From Clarkia xantiana subsp. parviflora (taxonomy: Eukaryota; Streptophyta; Magnoliopsida; Myrtales; Onagraceae): a stretch of 64,000 nt of DNA. Positions within the stretch are counted from its first letter, which is position 1, and each line of letters opens with the position of its first letter. The stretch lies in the NCBI GenBank assembly GCA_036873135.1, contig JAPTYO010000002.1:42461452-42525451 (forward strand). The letters run 5' to 3'. Of the stretch, positions 43,091-56,035 are shown in pieces. The notes below the pieces were generated by a model. The model was not told the DNA's origin, did no database searches, and saw only the letters and a list, made by a program, of their open reading frames with translations. The position numbers and the translations under genes were made by a program.

Positions 43091-44062
43091 TACATATCAT
43101 ACTTAGGTGTGACTTGAATTGATAGGTACATTGAATTGAGAAGTTAATAAGTAATTAACGTTACCTGCTAGTTAGTAAACCTTAAATGTAGATACTAAAT
43201 CATACATTTTTTAAATCAGGCTATACCCAGTGTGATTGAATTGATAAACACAATAACTAAATTAATAGTTCGAGTCCATAAATATTGAAAGGTGAGTAAC
43301 AAGTAATGTAAGCTCAAACTTCAAGAAAAATGTTTGATTTATATTTTGATATGTTATATGAGTTGGTAGGTGACTTATATATGTGATGAAAATCTCAACA
43401 GGCGAAATTGTCCCGATCTCTATAATTCGATGGATGACAAAAAATGCATGTAACGAAATTTAAACGGGTTGAGTATAGACTACAGTTCATATGTTAGTGC
43501 CGACTCAACTTGATAAGTATGTTAGATCAAAAAATTAATAATAATTACTATGACACGTCAATTAAGAGACATTAAAAAAAACAAAATTTAAATAAATGAT
43601 ATTTTTAGTATTAGTAATAATGATAAATAAATAAATCTCAAATATAATAAAGATTGAATGATTAAAAATTTTAAATTATACGAACCAAATGCAATTTTTT
43701 TTTAATAAAATGAAAAGATGTAACAACAAGAGATGATACCTATTAAAAAACTATTGCTCATTAGTAACTTTCACTACAGCCCAAAGGACTCTCTGTCTTT
43801 ACTTTTAGCAAGCAACAGAAGAAGGATTAATTAATGGAATGATCCGCTCATGTTTTTTGTTTCTTCAAAGCGGCGGATGGTTTATGTCCGGTTCAGTCTT
43901 TATTTATATATGGCTGGCCGGTTTGCTCCGGTTCAAAGTATAAGTGGTTCCTTTTGGAGGGTTTGTGTCTTTTGGGGGTGAGGACCCAACACAAATTATA
44001 TATTGGTATAGTAGATATAAGGCGGGCTTAGATTCGGGCCACTTGAAGGAAAACAGCCCGTG
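43091..44062. other. AT-rich intergenic DNA
   Basis: No credible ORF or RNA gene is seen. An imperfect repeat of the 42460-42600 segment lies at 43257-43400. Confidence 0.5.
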
Positions 44063-44078
44063 TTCCGTGTTCGGGTAT

Positions 44079-44958
44079 TTTTTTTTTTTTGGGTTAAGAA
44101 CACAATAGGGGCCTGAATGTTTGCTCATGTTGCCAATTGGGGTCTGAATTGAAAAAATGATATTATTGATAGCCTGAATTTTGAGTTATGTTTATATAAG
44201 AGGTCTCCGTCTATTTTTTCTGTTAAAAGTGACGGAAATTTGTCACATGCTTGGCATGTGACCGAAAATAAACTGAAAATCTGAAAATGCCCTTTGACCA
44301 AAGTGTGTCCCTCACATGTTTGACCTAAAAAGACGAAAATGCCCTTTAAACCACCACAGCTCCGGCAACCACCACCCGGCTCCGGCGACCACCACCCTAG
44401 CTCTAGTGACCGTAACCCCCCTCCGGCGACCCTAACCCCCCTCCGGCGACCAAAAATAGCTCCCTCGGAGCCACAAAGCTTCGATCTGGAGCCACAGACA
44501 GAGCCACAGAGCTCCGATCTGGAGCTCTGTGGCCCCGAATCGGTACCACAAACCTCCGATCAGAGCTTTTTTGGGTCGCCGGAGGGGGGGTTTGGGTTGC
44601 CGGAGGAGGGGTTTGGGTCGCCGGAGCTGGGGTGGTGGTCACCGGAGCTGGGTGGTGGTCGGTGGCGGTGGCCGGAGCCGTGGTGGCCTTAAAGGCATAA
44701 TTAGTGTGCAGGGGTATTTTAGACATTTCACATTTCATTAATTAAACTGATAAATTATATAATAATTGCAAAAGGGTAATTCTGTCTTTTCATGTGGTTC
44801 CGTCATTTTTAACATAAAATAGACGGAGACCCGAAAAAACACAAAACTCAAAATTCAGGCCCTTAATAATATCATTTTTCAATTCAGACCCAATTGACAA
44901 TATGGGTAAACATTCATACCCCTATTGTGTTCATAATTTTTTTTTTTTTTTGGTAAAC
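44079..44958. mobile_element. Foldback element with long inverted repeats
   Basis: Arms of roughly 130-150 bp (about 44104-44240 and 44810-44935) are imperfect inverted copies: CACAATAGGGGCCTGAATGT on the left pairs with a reversed counterpart on the right, and GTCTCCGTCTATTTT is found on both arms. The GC-rich middle (44345-44690) is itself inverted, GCTCCGGCAACCACCACC against GGTGGTCGGTGGCGGTGG. The whole is flanked by a direct repeat, TTCCGTGTTCGGGTAT, at 44063-44078 and 44959-44974. A 16-bp repeat is longer than the usual 9 bp of Mutator-like elements, so the class stays open. Confidence 0.65.
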
Positions 44959-44974
44959 TTCCGTGTTCGGGTAT

Positions 44975-45828
44975 GATTGTGGTATGGTCAGATCGGTTTC
45001 TTGAGAATTTCAGTTTTTTTTTTGTTTTGCTTAGCTTATTATTTGAAAATTGAAGAATATAGAGGCCTGAAAGTCTAACTACTAAAAGGGGAATATTCAT
45101 ATCGTCATTATTGCCGTTTTTCAGGAAAATTATTTGTTGTCCTGTAGAATATTTTAGCTCATTTCTAGTGAAATTACACCTAAGCTAGGCAAAAGCAGTG
45201 AAACTGAAGAATGGTAACAGTGAAATTGGATTGGAGGTAGAGTTTAAGGTTAGACTTTTTGAATGATGTCTTCTTCACTTCGTATCATATCATATCATAT
45301 CATCATATATGAGCTGGATGCACTCGGGACTGACTACTACTTTTTTTTTAGAATTAAAATAATTATTACTTTGAAAAAGCAATACGATAATAATTAATGA
45401 AATTTTGTCCCAAAATTCAAGAGGAATTGAACCTAACTAAACTCCAGCCATGCTTACCATTATTCTCAATCACTTACTTGCAGAAAAGCTTTCACTTTCT
45501 CTCTCCCCAAGTTATTACCTTCTGACGTTTGCGTACTTCAAGTTGCTTCTTTTGAATTAATTCTAAATAAACTGGGTTTTGAGTCTTTTTCTGGATTCGT
45601 TGTTTATCTCCTTTATTCTCGTTACTCAGACCATTTCCCCTTTTCCATCGTTCGAGAATCAAAGAACCCTCCTATCAAAATCCTTAATTTCTGCGCAATT
45701 CAATCTGGGTTTTGTGATTGACCAACTGACTGCTGCTTTTCTTGATCATTCTTTTGATTCGGCTTCTCTTCTTGTTCGGGGGCAAGGAAGTTAAAATTGG
45801 TAGCAATTTTGGTCCTGAGATTCGACAT
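44975..45828 (+). promoter_or_regulatory. Upstream region and 5' UTR of the response regulator gene
   Basis: The region includes an ATATC microsatellite near 45284-45305 and a C/T-rich stretch (about 45480-45690) that looks like the transcribed leader. No TATA box could be fixed with confidence. An AUG-free leader before 45829 was not verified. Confidence 0.4.
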
Positions 45829-48355
45829 ATGAATACGAGCAACGTCAAGGGATCTTCGATGATGAAGTCCGGTGATACTGTTTCCGGCCAGTTTCCAGCG
45901 GGTCTACGTGTCCTTGTGGTGGATGATGATCCCACGTGTCTTATGATAGTGGAGAGAATGCTCAAGCGATGTCACTATGAAGGTAGTTTGTTTTGTGAAT
46001 AGTAATAATTGTTATGATGTTCTTCCCTATTAGATCTGTGATGATTGTGCTGATGAATAAACACTGTTGATTACAGGGACATACCATACATTCTGTTAGT
46101 TGCTTAAATAACATAACTTGCTTATTATCTAAGGCAAAATTTCTCAAGATGAAATTTGGAGGTTTGTTCTTCATGCTCTCTCTGTTTTGTTATCTAATGG
46201 ATTGAATTGGTTGATTCCTCAGTAACAACATGCAACCGGGCCGAGAAAGCACTAGCGTCTCTTCAAGCTAACAGGAATGGATTTGATATCGTAATCAGCG
46301 ATGTTCATATGCCCGACATGGATGGCTTCAAGCTCCTTGAGCTCGTTGGCCTCGAAATGGATTTGCCTGTGATAAGTATGTCTTTCCTATCTAAACAAAT
46401 CATTTAAAATGCTTCTTATTTCTTCTAGTTTAGAACTGCTTATGAACAAATTTATGCTAATTTCCAAATAGAAATGAAACTACTGTTTAATCGGGAGTGT
46501 GTCGATTGCAATAAAGTGCGAAAAATTGCCATTCACTGCAAGTAGAGTTCTTATACTTAGCCTTATAGCTGTAGGATTGACACTACAGTAAGTATTACAC
46601 CTTTGTACAGAGAGATGAAAAAAGTTTGTAACTTTTATCAACTCAAAATAGTCACTAAATACAAGTGGAGCTCTTGCCTTAGGAACAACACTATAAAACC
46701 TTTTTAAGAAGAAAGAAAAAATAGAAGTAATTTTTGTTTGGCAGTGATGTCAGCGGATGATGGGAAGAGTGTAGTGATGAAGGGTGTGACTCACGGTGCA
46801 TGCGACTACCTCATCAAACCGATAAGGATTGAGGAACTGAAGAACATTTGGCAGCATGTTATTAGGAAGAGGAAGGGTGGATGGAAGGAGATGGAGCAAT
46901 CTGCTAGTGTGGATGATGGAGATAGTCGACTAAACAATAATAATAAGCAGCAGCAACCTTATGAGGACCCTGATTATACATCCTCTGCAACTGAAGGAAG
47001 TTGGAAGAATTCTAAGAGAAGAAAAGATGAAGAGGATGAACTGGATGATGCTTCCGGGTTGAAGAAGCCTCGCGTCGTTTGGTCTATCGAGCTTCATCAA
47101 CAATTTGTTGCTGCTGTAAATCAGCTTGGAATTGACAGTAATACCTTGACAAATTTTGCTCTTTTATAATTGCACCTTCTGCTAATTATTCTCATCTCTA
47201 TCATCATTGTTTGGTTTTATCTATCTGTGTCGCATAACTACTACAGAGGCTGTTCCAAAAAAAATTCTTGAGTTGATGGACGTTCCTGGGCTTACTAGAG
47301 AAAATGTTGCAAGCCACCTTCAGGTAAACCTCCAAAACCCTAAAAACGAAACTTCATCTTCTTCCTTACTGGTTTTGAGTGTCAGTGATTTACTGTGCAG
47401 AAATACCGGCTTTACCTTAGAAGACTAAGCGGAGTTTCGCAGCACCACCATGGCTCCTTCATTAACCCTCAAGATCCAAACTTTGGTCCAATGTCGTCCT
47501 TCAGTGGCCTCGACCTCCAAACCCTAGCTGTTGCAGGCCAGCTGCAGCCTCAGAGCCTTGCAACTCTTCAGGCAGCAGCAGGGTTTGGCCGTCCATCTCC
47601 AAAATCCGCCATGCTCAATCAGAGAAACATCTTCAGCTTTGATAATTCTTCAAATTCCAAGTTTGGAGATCTCGATTGCCACGTCAGCAAGCCCATGAAT
47701 TTGCTACATGGGATCCCAACTGCCATCTCAGCACGGTCCTTTGAGAACAACACGATGCAGAAAGGAACCCATCTGCTGCTGATGCAGGGTGAAAGTCAAA
47801 GTGAACCGCAGTCGAGGGCCCCACAGCCAAACGGGTCTAGGTTTCCGATGAACCAGCATGGAACAGAGTTACCAGGAAATAGCTTTCCGGTCTTGATAAA
47901 CCCTAACTTGGCTTCCAAGGCAAGGTATCAAGAGGAAGTGAGTTGTTTGAAAGGTGGGTTGATGTCGGGCATCAGTGAAACTCAACAAACTCGGTCTAAA
48001 GATTGGGTGGATGCGTATTTGAATCATAATTATTCAAGTAACATCCGAGGAAACCTCAACAGTTATCAAGCTTTGTCTTCCTCGAGCAATGATAAAATGA
48101 AGTCAGAGGTTGTCCCCGCCAGAATAGGTCTCTTTCAACAACACTTTGGTCAGGAGGAGGATCTCATGAGTGTATTTCTCAAGCAGGTAAGGACTTGATT
48201 TTATACTATACTTCTTAATAAAATAATAAACTTAGCAATTTTGAATTTGAATAAAATTATAATTGAGGTTAACTTTGTTGTAGCAAGGAGGTGTGAGTTC
48301 GGTGAGCAATGAGTTCGACTTTGATGGGTATTCAATTGACAACATCCCGGTTTAA
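45829..48355 (+). CDS. Type-B response regulator (cytokinin-signalling transcription factor), ARR1/ARR2-like, 544 aa
   Basis: Exons: 45829-45982, 46223-46375, 46745-47137, 47247-47323, 47401-48186, 48284-48355; all introns are GT-AG and the 1635 bases stay in frame. Residues about 26-140 form the receiver: acidic residues in VVDDDP (32-34), phospho-acceptor Asp78 in [11 protein letters not shown], Lys127 in YLIKPIR. Residues about 209-269 form the GARP/B-motif DNA-binding domain ([40 protein letters not shown]). An acidic, Lys/Arg-rich linker precedes it. The remainder is Gln/Ser/Asn-rich, like a transactivation region. Family role: phosphorelay from histidine kinases through HPt proteins activates these nuclear factors on cytokinin-responsive genes. 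All key residues are present, so it looks functional. The C-terminal part is shorter than I recall for Arabidopsis ARR1/2. ATG 45829 is chosen as first in-frame; residues 11-12 (MM) are alternatives. Confidence 0.95.
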
Positions 48356-49406
48356 GAAGAGACTGTAAAGAGTAACTTGTTGACCAAGCAAGCAACGCAA
48401 AGCATTTTCCTAACCTGGGATGAAGCTGTACATTATTATCAAGATAAAGAAAGAATGCATGCAGTGAGGTATGGTAATAAGACAGACATTGCTTTTAGCC
48501 CTCCCTTTCTTTCTTTCTTTCAGTAGCACAACGAACTACTCGTCTCTTAGTAGGATAGGAAGGAAGTTTCTGCTTTTTGTTTTGGGTGTAACATAGCTTA
48601 GCTTCGAGGATGATGAACATTATTTTACCAAATACTATTTATTCACCTTAAAATTAAAGCATCACCATTACTTTCCACTCTCCCATCACATTGACTAAAA
48701 TGTCCCAAATAATAACACAATCATTTAAATCTTTGTTTTATCTTATCTATCGATCGATTAGAAGGCTAACATAATTGATTTTGTTGCACTTGAAGCACTA
48801 GTGCCGATATACCCTGAAATATTAAGTAACTACCCAAAGAAGCGAGAAATTATTTCTTGGAGTAATAACAAGGATGCGCCATTTGAATCACAAGGATTCT
48901 AGCTAGCACAACTGAGCATGACCCCGTGGTCGAACATAGCACGCGTAGTATGAAACACGCGTCGATAGCACACATGGACAAGCCAGGGGTGGGATATGTC
49001 AGTCATGCTATTGCAGAGTCCTTCATCTGGCCCTGAATGTGATTTTAATGATGGACAGAGTCTAACACGGCGATTTACAAAACGAAGATTAAGTCATGAT
49101 TTAAGCGTGACCAAGTTATCGTTTCGTTTAACCAGGTTTACCCCCTGGTTCTTAGCCAATCTTGTTGTGTTAGAGGTTCCCCTCTCCTACAAGATGACCG
49201 TACCTGTGTGACGAGGCTAGGTTCACATTCGACATAGTTTTGGTGGAAGAGTTTTACTTCTTACTACGACTTAGTTTATAGACCGTAAAATCTGATGTTA
49301 TTTATCATTATGACGTCGATAGATCATGCACTCAATTTCCAATTATTTTATTCAATCGAAATATTATTTCAAATGTCAAAATTCCATCACTCATACAAGC
49401 CACTTA
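48356..49406. other. 3' UTR and intergenic DNA
   Basis: The first about 250 bases are the likely 3' UTR of the response regulator. The right part (about 48850-49400) precedes the end of the Copia pol and may hold its 3' untranslated region or LTR, but no TG...CA pair could be established. Confidence 0.45.
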
Positions 49407-50960
49407 TCAAGCCCTACATAATCCAAGCAGTTTTACGTGCTTTTCGAAAAATTCTCTACGTAATGGCTTAGTTAATGGGTCTACGACCATATTGTCTTTG
49501 GGCAAGTATTCTAAAGCGATTATATTGTCTTCCACAACTGATTTGGCATAATTGTATTTCACATCAATGTGTTTGGTCCTAATATGGTACTTTGGATTCT
49601 TAACTTCTGCAATGGCTGCCTGACTGTCGGAGTATACCTTCACAGGTTTGCACTTCTTGTCAGTGCCAGTTAATGCAGTAAGAAGCCTTTTCAGCCAGAC
49701 TGCTTCTTGTGCGTTTTTAGAAAGGGCAACGAATTATGATTCCATAGTGGAAAGCGCGACTCAAGATTGCTTCTTGCTTACCCATGATATGACAGCATTA
49801 GCAAGGAGGAAAACTCCTCCTGTGGTGGACTTACGATCGTCCGGATCGCCACCGTGGTCGGCGTCACTATAACCAGTCAATTCGATTTGCCTGCCCTTAT
49901 AGCACAGAACCTAGTCGGCAGTACCATTCAGATATCTTATAATTCGTTTTACGACCTTTAAACGTTGATAGCCAGGATCTGATTGGAATCTTGCTACTAG
50001 GCCCACAGCGTAACAGATGTCCGGTCGAGTACATAGCATGACGTACATTAAACTTCCTACCATGCTTAGATACTCTGTACTCTTCATCTGATCACACTCC
50101 TGCTGGTTTTTCAGGGCCATCACGCTTCGACACCGCGCACCCGAACACAACCGGCGTATCCGCGGGTTAAGCATCGAGCATTCTGAATCTTTTCAACAGT
50201 TTGTTGATATATGATTCTTGAGATAGACACAATCTCCTGGTGGCACGATCTCGGGCAATTTTAATGCCTAAGATGTACGTGGCCTCTCAAATGCTGATGA
50301 TAACTAGGACTTTGATTTGGTTCATGAAACTCACATCGTTTGCAGCAATGAGTATGTCATCTACGTATAAGGTTATGATGACATATTTAGACCCGGAGGT
50401 CTTGGTGTAAACGCAGGGATCCTCGTGAAGATTCACGAATCCGTTTCCGACGATTTCCTCGTGGAATCTGCGATACCATTGCCGAGACGATTGTTTAAGA
50501 CCGTAAATAGATCTTTGGAGTTTGCAAACTTTACGTTCTTTAGCCAGGAGTAATAAAACCCTCTGGCTGCTCCATATAGATCTCTTCCTCCAGGTTTCCA
50601 TGGAGAGATGCGGTCTTTAACATCCATTTGATGCAGGCTCGTGATCGAGGCTTGCAGTAAGGGCAAGGATGGCCCTAACTGTGGTGTAACACACAATTGG
50701 TGAGTATGTTTCATCAAAGTCCACTCCGTGAATTTGGGTATATCCTTTCGCAATCGTTCGAGTTTTGTACCACTCAAATTTTCCATCAGTAGTGAATTAT
50801 AAAATTTCACTTTCTAGCTCTGTGGTTAGCAGATAAATCAACTGAAGACCAAAACCGAATACGTTCTAATTTAGGCATTTTCATCCTCCATTGTTTTCCT
50901 CCATTCCGACGTTTGAGGTTCTTCCAATACTTGCTGAACCGTCACTGGTTCGTGAACGAA
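49407..50960 (-). pseudogene. Ty1/Copia reverse transcriptase and RNase H, decayed
   Basis: Minus-strand Copia pol in several frames: VQQVLEEPQTSEWRKTMEDE near 50920, GLKQSSRQWYRRFHEE and VIITLYVDDILIAANDV (RT, catalytic YVDD) at 50287-50600, SLMYVMLCTRPDICYAVGL at 49911-50174, then RNase H with VKVYSDSQAAIAEVKN and HIDVKYNY, ending KLLGLCRA at 49407. Numerous frameshifts and stops. The integrase of what appears to be the same element is at 58118-58719, separated by later insertions. Confidence 0.88.
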
Positions 50961-53640
50961 TGTCTCACTTGATGGGATGCTTCTTAAAAGAAGTTTGTTG
51001 CCTTAGACTAAGTCTAGGCTCGATAATATCATCTTAAGTCTGATCGTTACTCCCACTCGGAATGATGCTCCTTCTCGGAGCATTACTTCTACTGGGAATA
51101 ATGGCGGTGCATGAACTTTGGTCTACAACTTTCTTAGAATGACCTTTTTGTCTCATGATTTTACCTCCGAGATTTATTCTTTGATCACTAGGATCTGGAA
51201 TCAAGTTAGTCATTTCCTCCCACTAGGAATAATAGGCAGTTGCGACGACTATAGGATTTTCATCCAATGGTTCAGCATTATGATTATCAGGTCCGACTTG
51301 ATCCGCATTAACATTTAGTGATGATTATGTGAGGGGGAGTGAGCCCTCCCACTGAATTTATTATGATGACGTTTTCATCATCATTTACCCTGTCACTCAC
51401 TAATGCATTCACTAATGCTATATCATTCTCCCACTCGAAGTAAGTGGGGCCTGAGAATTTCCGTTATCCATTTTGATCCGATCAGTACTTTAGTTCGTCT
51501 CGTTCCGCAAAGTATTGGAAGTCCATCCTCAAATTTCTATAATGTGTCATGTTCGACCACGTTACCATTAATCCAAGCTAATCTTAAACTTGTATTCTTT
51601 AAGAGTAGAACGTACTCTTGATAAATACATGTTTAATGTGCAAATTAATGCTGCTTTATGAAAAGGTTTCACCCGTATCACTTCTTAGCTTTTAAGGTAA
51701 CACATCAACCGATCGTATTAGAACATAATGTTACATTAATATGAATCAACTTAATTTCATCCCGTAGAAACAATTAATGTTGAGTTCTTACATAATGCAA
51801 TTTTAAACTATGTTTCTTTGAAATATTTTAATGATATGATTGCTTAGCCAAAATTTTCTTTCAAGGCTTATAGTGGGAGAGTCAGTTTACTAACTACTTT
51901 CTTTCGTTTGTTAACTCATCCAGAGACTTATCCACCTCATGGACTATGCATTTAAGCTCTCGCTTTAATGCTATAGTTGATGTTCTACTAAATCGTAGTA
52001 GCATTAAAGCATACATCTTGACTATAGTAGTTATCAATGAGTTATTTCCAAGGGATTATAAACGAAAAATTAGCATTCATTCATTAAAACACTTCTTTAT
52101 TAAATTTGTACTTCAAAACGGTGTGTTCCGTCTCTCGAGGTACACGCGCGTACGGCGCATAAAACTAGTTTTATCCCGTGGTTTAAATCGTTTCGTTTCC
52201 AAATTTAATTTAATCGGTATTGAACATGTTTAATTATTACGCAAATAATTATTTTAAATGGAGTACTAACAAATAAGAATTACTAAATCTTTCGATCTAG
52301 CTACGCAATCGATGGGTATGTTCAGTTCAGTTGGACCAACTGAGATGACAGAGTATGTGAGTCGTTTCATTTTATTCGTCCACTTTTACCTGGCCGAAAT
52401 CTTGGTCCTAACCCATAAGTTTGTATTTTCGTTTCGGATCGTTCTCCTTCAACCGAGACGTTAAATTGATTAAGTAAATTGAGCTTCGAATTGAGCAACA
52501 ATTACTTTATTCAATAAATCCGAATCTCAAACTAACCAAAATTTTAGAAACGAACAACAAACGATAAATGACAATGGTATAGTTCTTGATCTGAAGTTTG
52601 CATATTTGATCCATGATTCTGGCGCATATAGTCAAGAACTTTGAGTCATGTTGAACATATCGTCTGAGTAAATTCACGAGTGAATTACTTCAAATGATTT
52701 GTGTCGTATAAAACATTTTACAGTTTCATACATATGACTTACGAGGCGTATTTGAGACGCACTTTATCAACGGGGTTTAACCCACCGGTTTATCGTATAG
52801 GACTTATTCGGTCCAGTTCTCTTCTTGCTATGCGGATCATGGTTCACTTCTCTCGAACTCATTATGGTGAGCATATAAGGTTTCCCTTTCACTACTGTGG
52901 TTATTGTATTTGATTGGGCTCAAGGTTATTGAGTCCTGTCAATATCAGACAACCATATACATCCTTTCCATGTTGACCTTCAATCCTGAAGACCTGATGT
53001 GGGTTTTACGCCGACATCCATGGAAAGAGAGAAGATCAACCGAAACATTTCTAGCATTTGCATCCTTGCTTCCACCGAGGCGGATGTGAAGGAATACTAA
53101 GCTATAACATCGTCTGGTTTCAATTGAAGTCTTCTTCAACCCCGTTTTACCAAGGTCGAATGTATCACCATATATGCGTTCAGATCATCAAAGAACCTAC
53201 TCCAATTCATGGAGAAACAAATTATCACATTCATTTCTCATTGTCAAAATCGTACAGATTACTATATTCATCCGTAGTTGTCCTCTACACTTTTCGGAAT
53301 CGTAGTGGAGAGTTCAACAAATACTCCAATTTTATTCATCATAATTAATACAATCAAGATTGTGAGTAATACCGAATCACACTAATTGAGCCAACTCACA
53401 CATTAATGATTATGAAAATTAGGAAGACAATAACATTTTGACAGAATTGCAAACATCGGATTATCTATTAAGATGGAATACGACGAATAGTGATCCTTCA
53501 ATCACTAAACCAAACCGACTGTCAGTAAACCGAGGGAATGGGGTGTTGTGAAAGAGTTCACACTATTGTCGTCTTCAATCCAATAGATCAGTCTTTTGAA
53601 AACAACTATTATTTTGCAAATTACCGGAACGGGAATTTAC
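50961..53640. other. Region without recognisable genes inside the Copia element
   Basis: AT-rich DNA with only short frames. The first few hundred bases may be decayed Copia linker sequence between integrase and RT. The rest could be further Copia sequence or the 3' half of the Ogre-like element J. No LTR pair, inverted repeat or domain was recognised. Confidence 0.4.
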
Positions 53641-54086
53641 AACAAAAAACATGGATAAAAACAACATGTTAGAGGGGGTAAAAATGTGTGGCTTTGCTCT
53701 ACAAGGTAGGTTCCACTGATAGGTTCCCAACAATGTGGTTCCCCCCTATTATAGGGATCACAAAACATTCACAAGCGAGTGGAGTTTTTCGGAGTCGTAC
53801 CGGCGGCCCAGCCGCTCAGGTCGTACCGTCGCCCTGGGTTTTAGGCGTTTTGGAGATTACACTAAAGTGGGTGTGTGCGAGTTTAAATAATACATACACA
53901 ACAAAGAAAAATAGTCAGTCATAATAAAAAATTAACTCTACACCTGAAATCACAAAAAGATAAGTTAGATTAGTGAAATCAAAATAAAATAAAATAAAAA
54001 TAAAATTACAAAACTCAAACATGGCAAAAAGTGAACATACTGAGTCCGAACCCTCTAAAAATAATTCCCCAGCAGAGTCGCCAGAT
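53641..54086 (-). other. PBS and leader of Ogre-like element J
   Basis: On the minus strand, right after the LTR end TCTGACA, comes TCTGGCGACTCTGCTGGGGA. This contains TGGCGACTC, the primer-binding site for tRNA-Arg typical of Ogre-type elements. The leader that follows is T-rich, with a poly-pyrimidine intron-like stretch ending GATTTCAG near 53945. No gag was recognised before the sequence loses identity. Confidence 0.6.
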
Positions 54087-55350
54087 TGTCAGACCCGAAA
54101 ATCAAACCTACGCAAATATGTTTTGAAAACGTGGATTTTGAAAGAGTCGCCACTAGTTAATTAAGGCTAATTAGAATCCTAAATTACCTAAGTGAATAAC
54201 GGATTAAAAACTTAGGTATAAAATCATTCCACGATCATAAATTCGAGTTCGGGGATTCTATTACGAATTAAAAATATAATTCCTAATTACGCCCTTTTAG
54301 TACTCAATTTAAATTTTTCCCGTTTAATTCTTTAAAATATATGTTACATCAAATTAGTCTAACGAAATAAAAATTAATCAAAAGTATCATATTTATCATA
54401 GAATATTATCTAATATAAATCTAAGTGTAAAAACTAATTATTATCTATAACTCCTAATTAAGACGAAATCTAACAAAAAAACTGAAATTACTAAACATGC
54501 TCAGATCAGAACGCAACATAATATATATATTCAACATATACACATGACTTGTGCAATTAAAACTCTACCCAATTAGATTTAAACTAATCACATTTAAAAT
54601 ATCTAATTTAATGAAATCTAATATAAATAAGGCTAATATGATAAATATAATGAAAAAAATAGAAATAAATATTAATTCTCAAAAAAAAAAAAACGTACTT
54701 ACCTAGAGTTGGGACCGGCGGATAGGGGAGCTAGGCACCGGCAAAGGATTACAACACGACAGCAGCGGGATTTGGAGGAAGCTCCGGTGGGCAGCGCTCC
54801 TAGTGATGGCTTCGGCAAGCAGCGACGCGGACGGGAGTGGCAGTGGTAACGGCAGTGTGGAGCAGCGGCGATGAAAAGAAATGTTGGTCGGGCGGCCGGA
54901 ATTGGACGTGCGGCGCCGGTGGACCGTGGCTGACGTCTTAGGGTCGAAGGAACTGGGTGAGCACGGAGGAGGACGATGGCTGCAGGCTGGTGTCGAAGGC
55001 CAGCGGCTGCTGGTGGTGTAGCTCCGACGATTTTTTATAGATGAGAGAGAGTGAAAAGAGAGAGGAGAGAGAGAGGTTTTTTTCTGAAAAAAAAAAATAA
55101 AAAAATTTATTCACTAGGAGACAAAAATGCACGAACTTCGAGATCAGATGTTTATTATTTTCTGTGGTTTTCCCACTTATAATGTAAATTACTCATCTAT
55201 TTATACTAATCTAGGCCTAAGCTAACTAAGAAATAAATATTACATATTTATTCTAACCATAAATGCTAAATATTCATAAAATATACTCTAAATATTCAAC
55301 AAATATTTTATGCGATAAATACAAATAACTATACTAATTTAAGTCAGTCC

Positions 55351-56035
55351 TGTTGGATCACGGTTGGAACTCCGGTACGGTCTTGACGGCGATCCGAACT
55401 CCTTCGCTCCACGTAATCCTGCAATAGGGGAATAGACCGGGCGGTGACCCAGAATCCCGCTCCGATGCTTAAATGAGTATCTCAATTATCTCAACAAAAC
55501 TGGCAAGCAAGAGTCTCTGTTTCAAAACGTATCGATCTGAGGTAACTTCTGCCCTTTTATAGGAGAAGAGCTACCTCAGTTACCTGGTGAACCGCTGTGG
55601 CAGTTAGCCCACGATCCCTCCTATCTCGGCCACGATCCCGCCTATCTCGGCCACGATCCCGCCTATCTCGGCCATGATCTCGCCTATCTGGGCCACGCTC
55701 CTCGTATCTCGGCCTCAACCTCTGATAGCAAGTCCCGACCAATATCGAGGACTCCAGAGTTATCTCATTGTGTCACCGCTCGGGGCCCCTCGTCATCGTG
55801 ACAGGGCCAACATCCTCCGGGATTCATCACCGGGGCCTACTTAAAGGCATCTCATCGGGAGCGTCCAGCTCGCATATCGGGACCGACCTTGTCGGGACCC
55901 TTCACCATCGGGACTCCTCTCTTCGGGACCCTTCGCATTGATCTTCTTGACCTCTTTTAGGGCCCAGTGGGTCTATTCACCGTTTACTCGTCGTTAAAGG
56001 GCTTCACGGCTACAGCGGAACCCGTCGATCCATCA
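55351..56035 (-). repeat. Element K 3' LTR (about 685 bp)
   Basis: It starts TGTTGGATCACGG on the plus strand. It holds about four to five units of a 21-bp repeat with core CGCCTATCTCGGCCACGATC (55610-55710). Its border with gag is blurred by the motif GATCCATCA at 56027-56035. Confidence 0.85.

Noticed and set aside
44339..44738. Pro/Gly-rich ORFs on both strands
   Set aside because: They lie in the GC-rich inverted core of the foldback element, and both strands are open because of composition.
45829..46407. Possible bacterial two-component origin of the receiver
   Set aside because: The GT-AG introns, the GARP domain and the type-B layout are those of a plant nuclear gene.
53688..53924. 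Short plus-strand ORF
   Set aside because: It lies in the leader of element J on the opposite strand, has no start context or domain, and is bounded by low-complexity AT-rich DNA.
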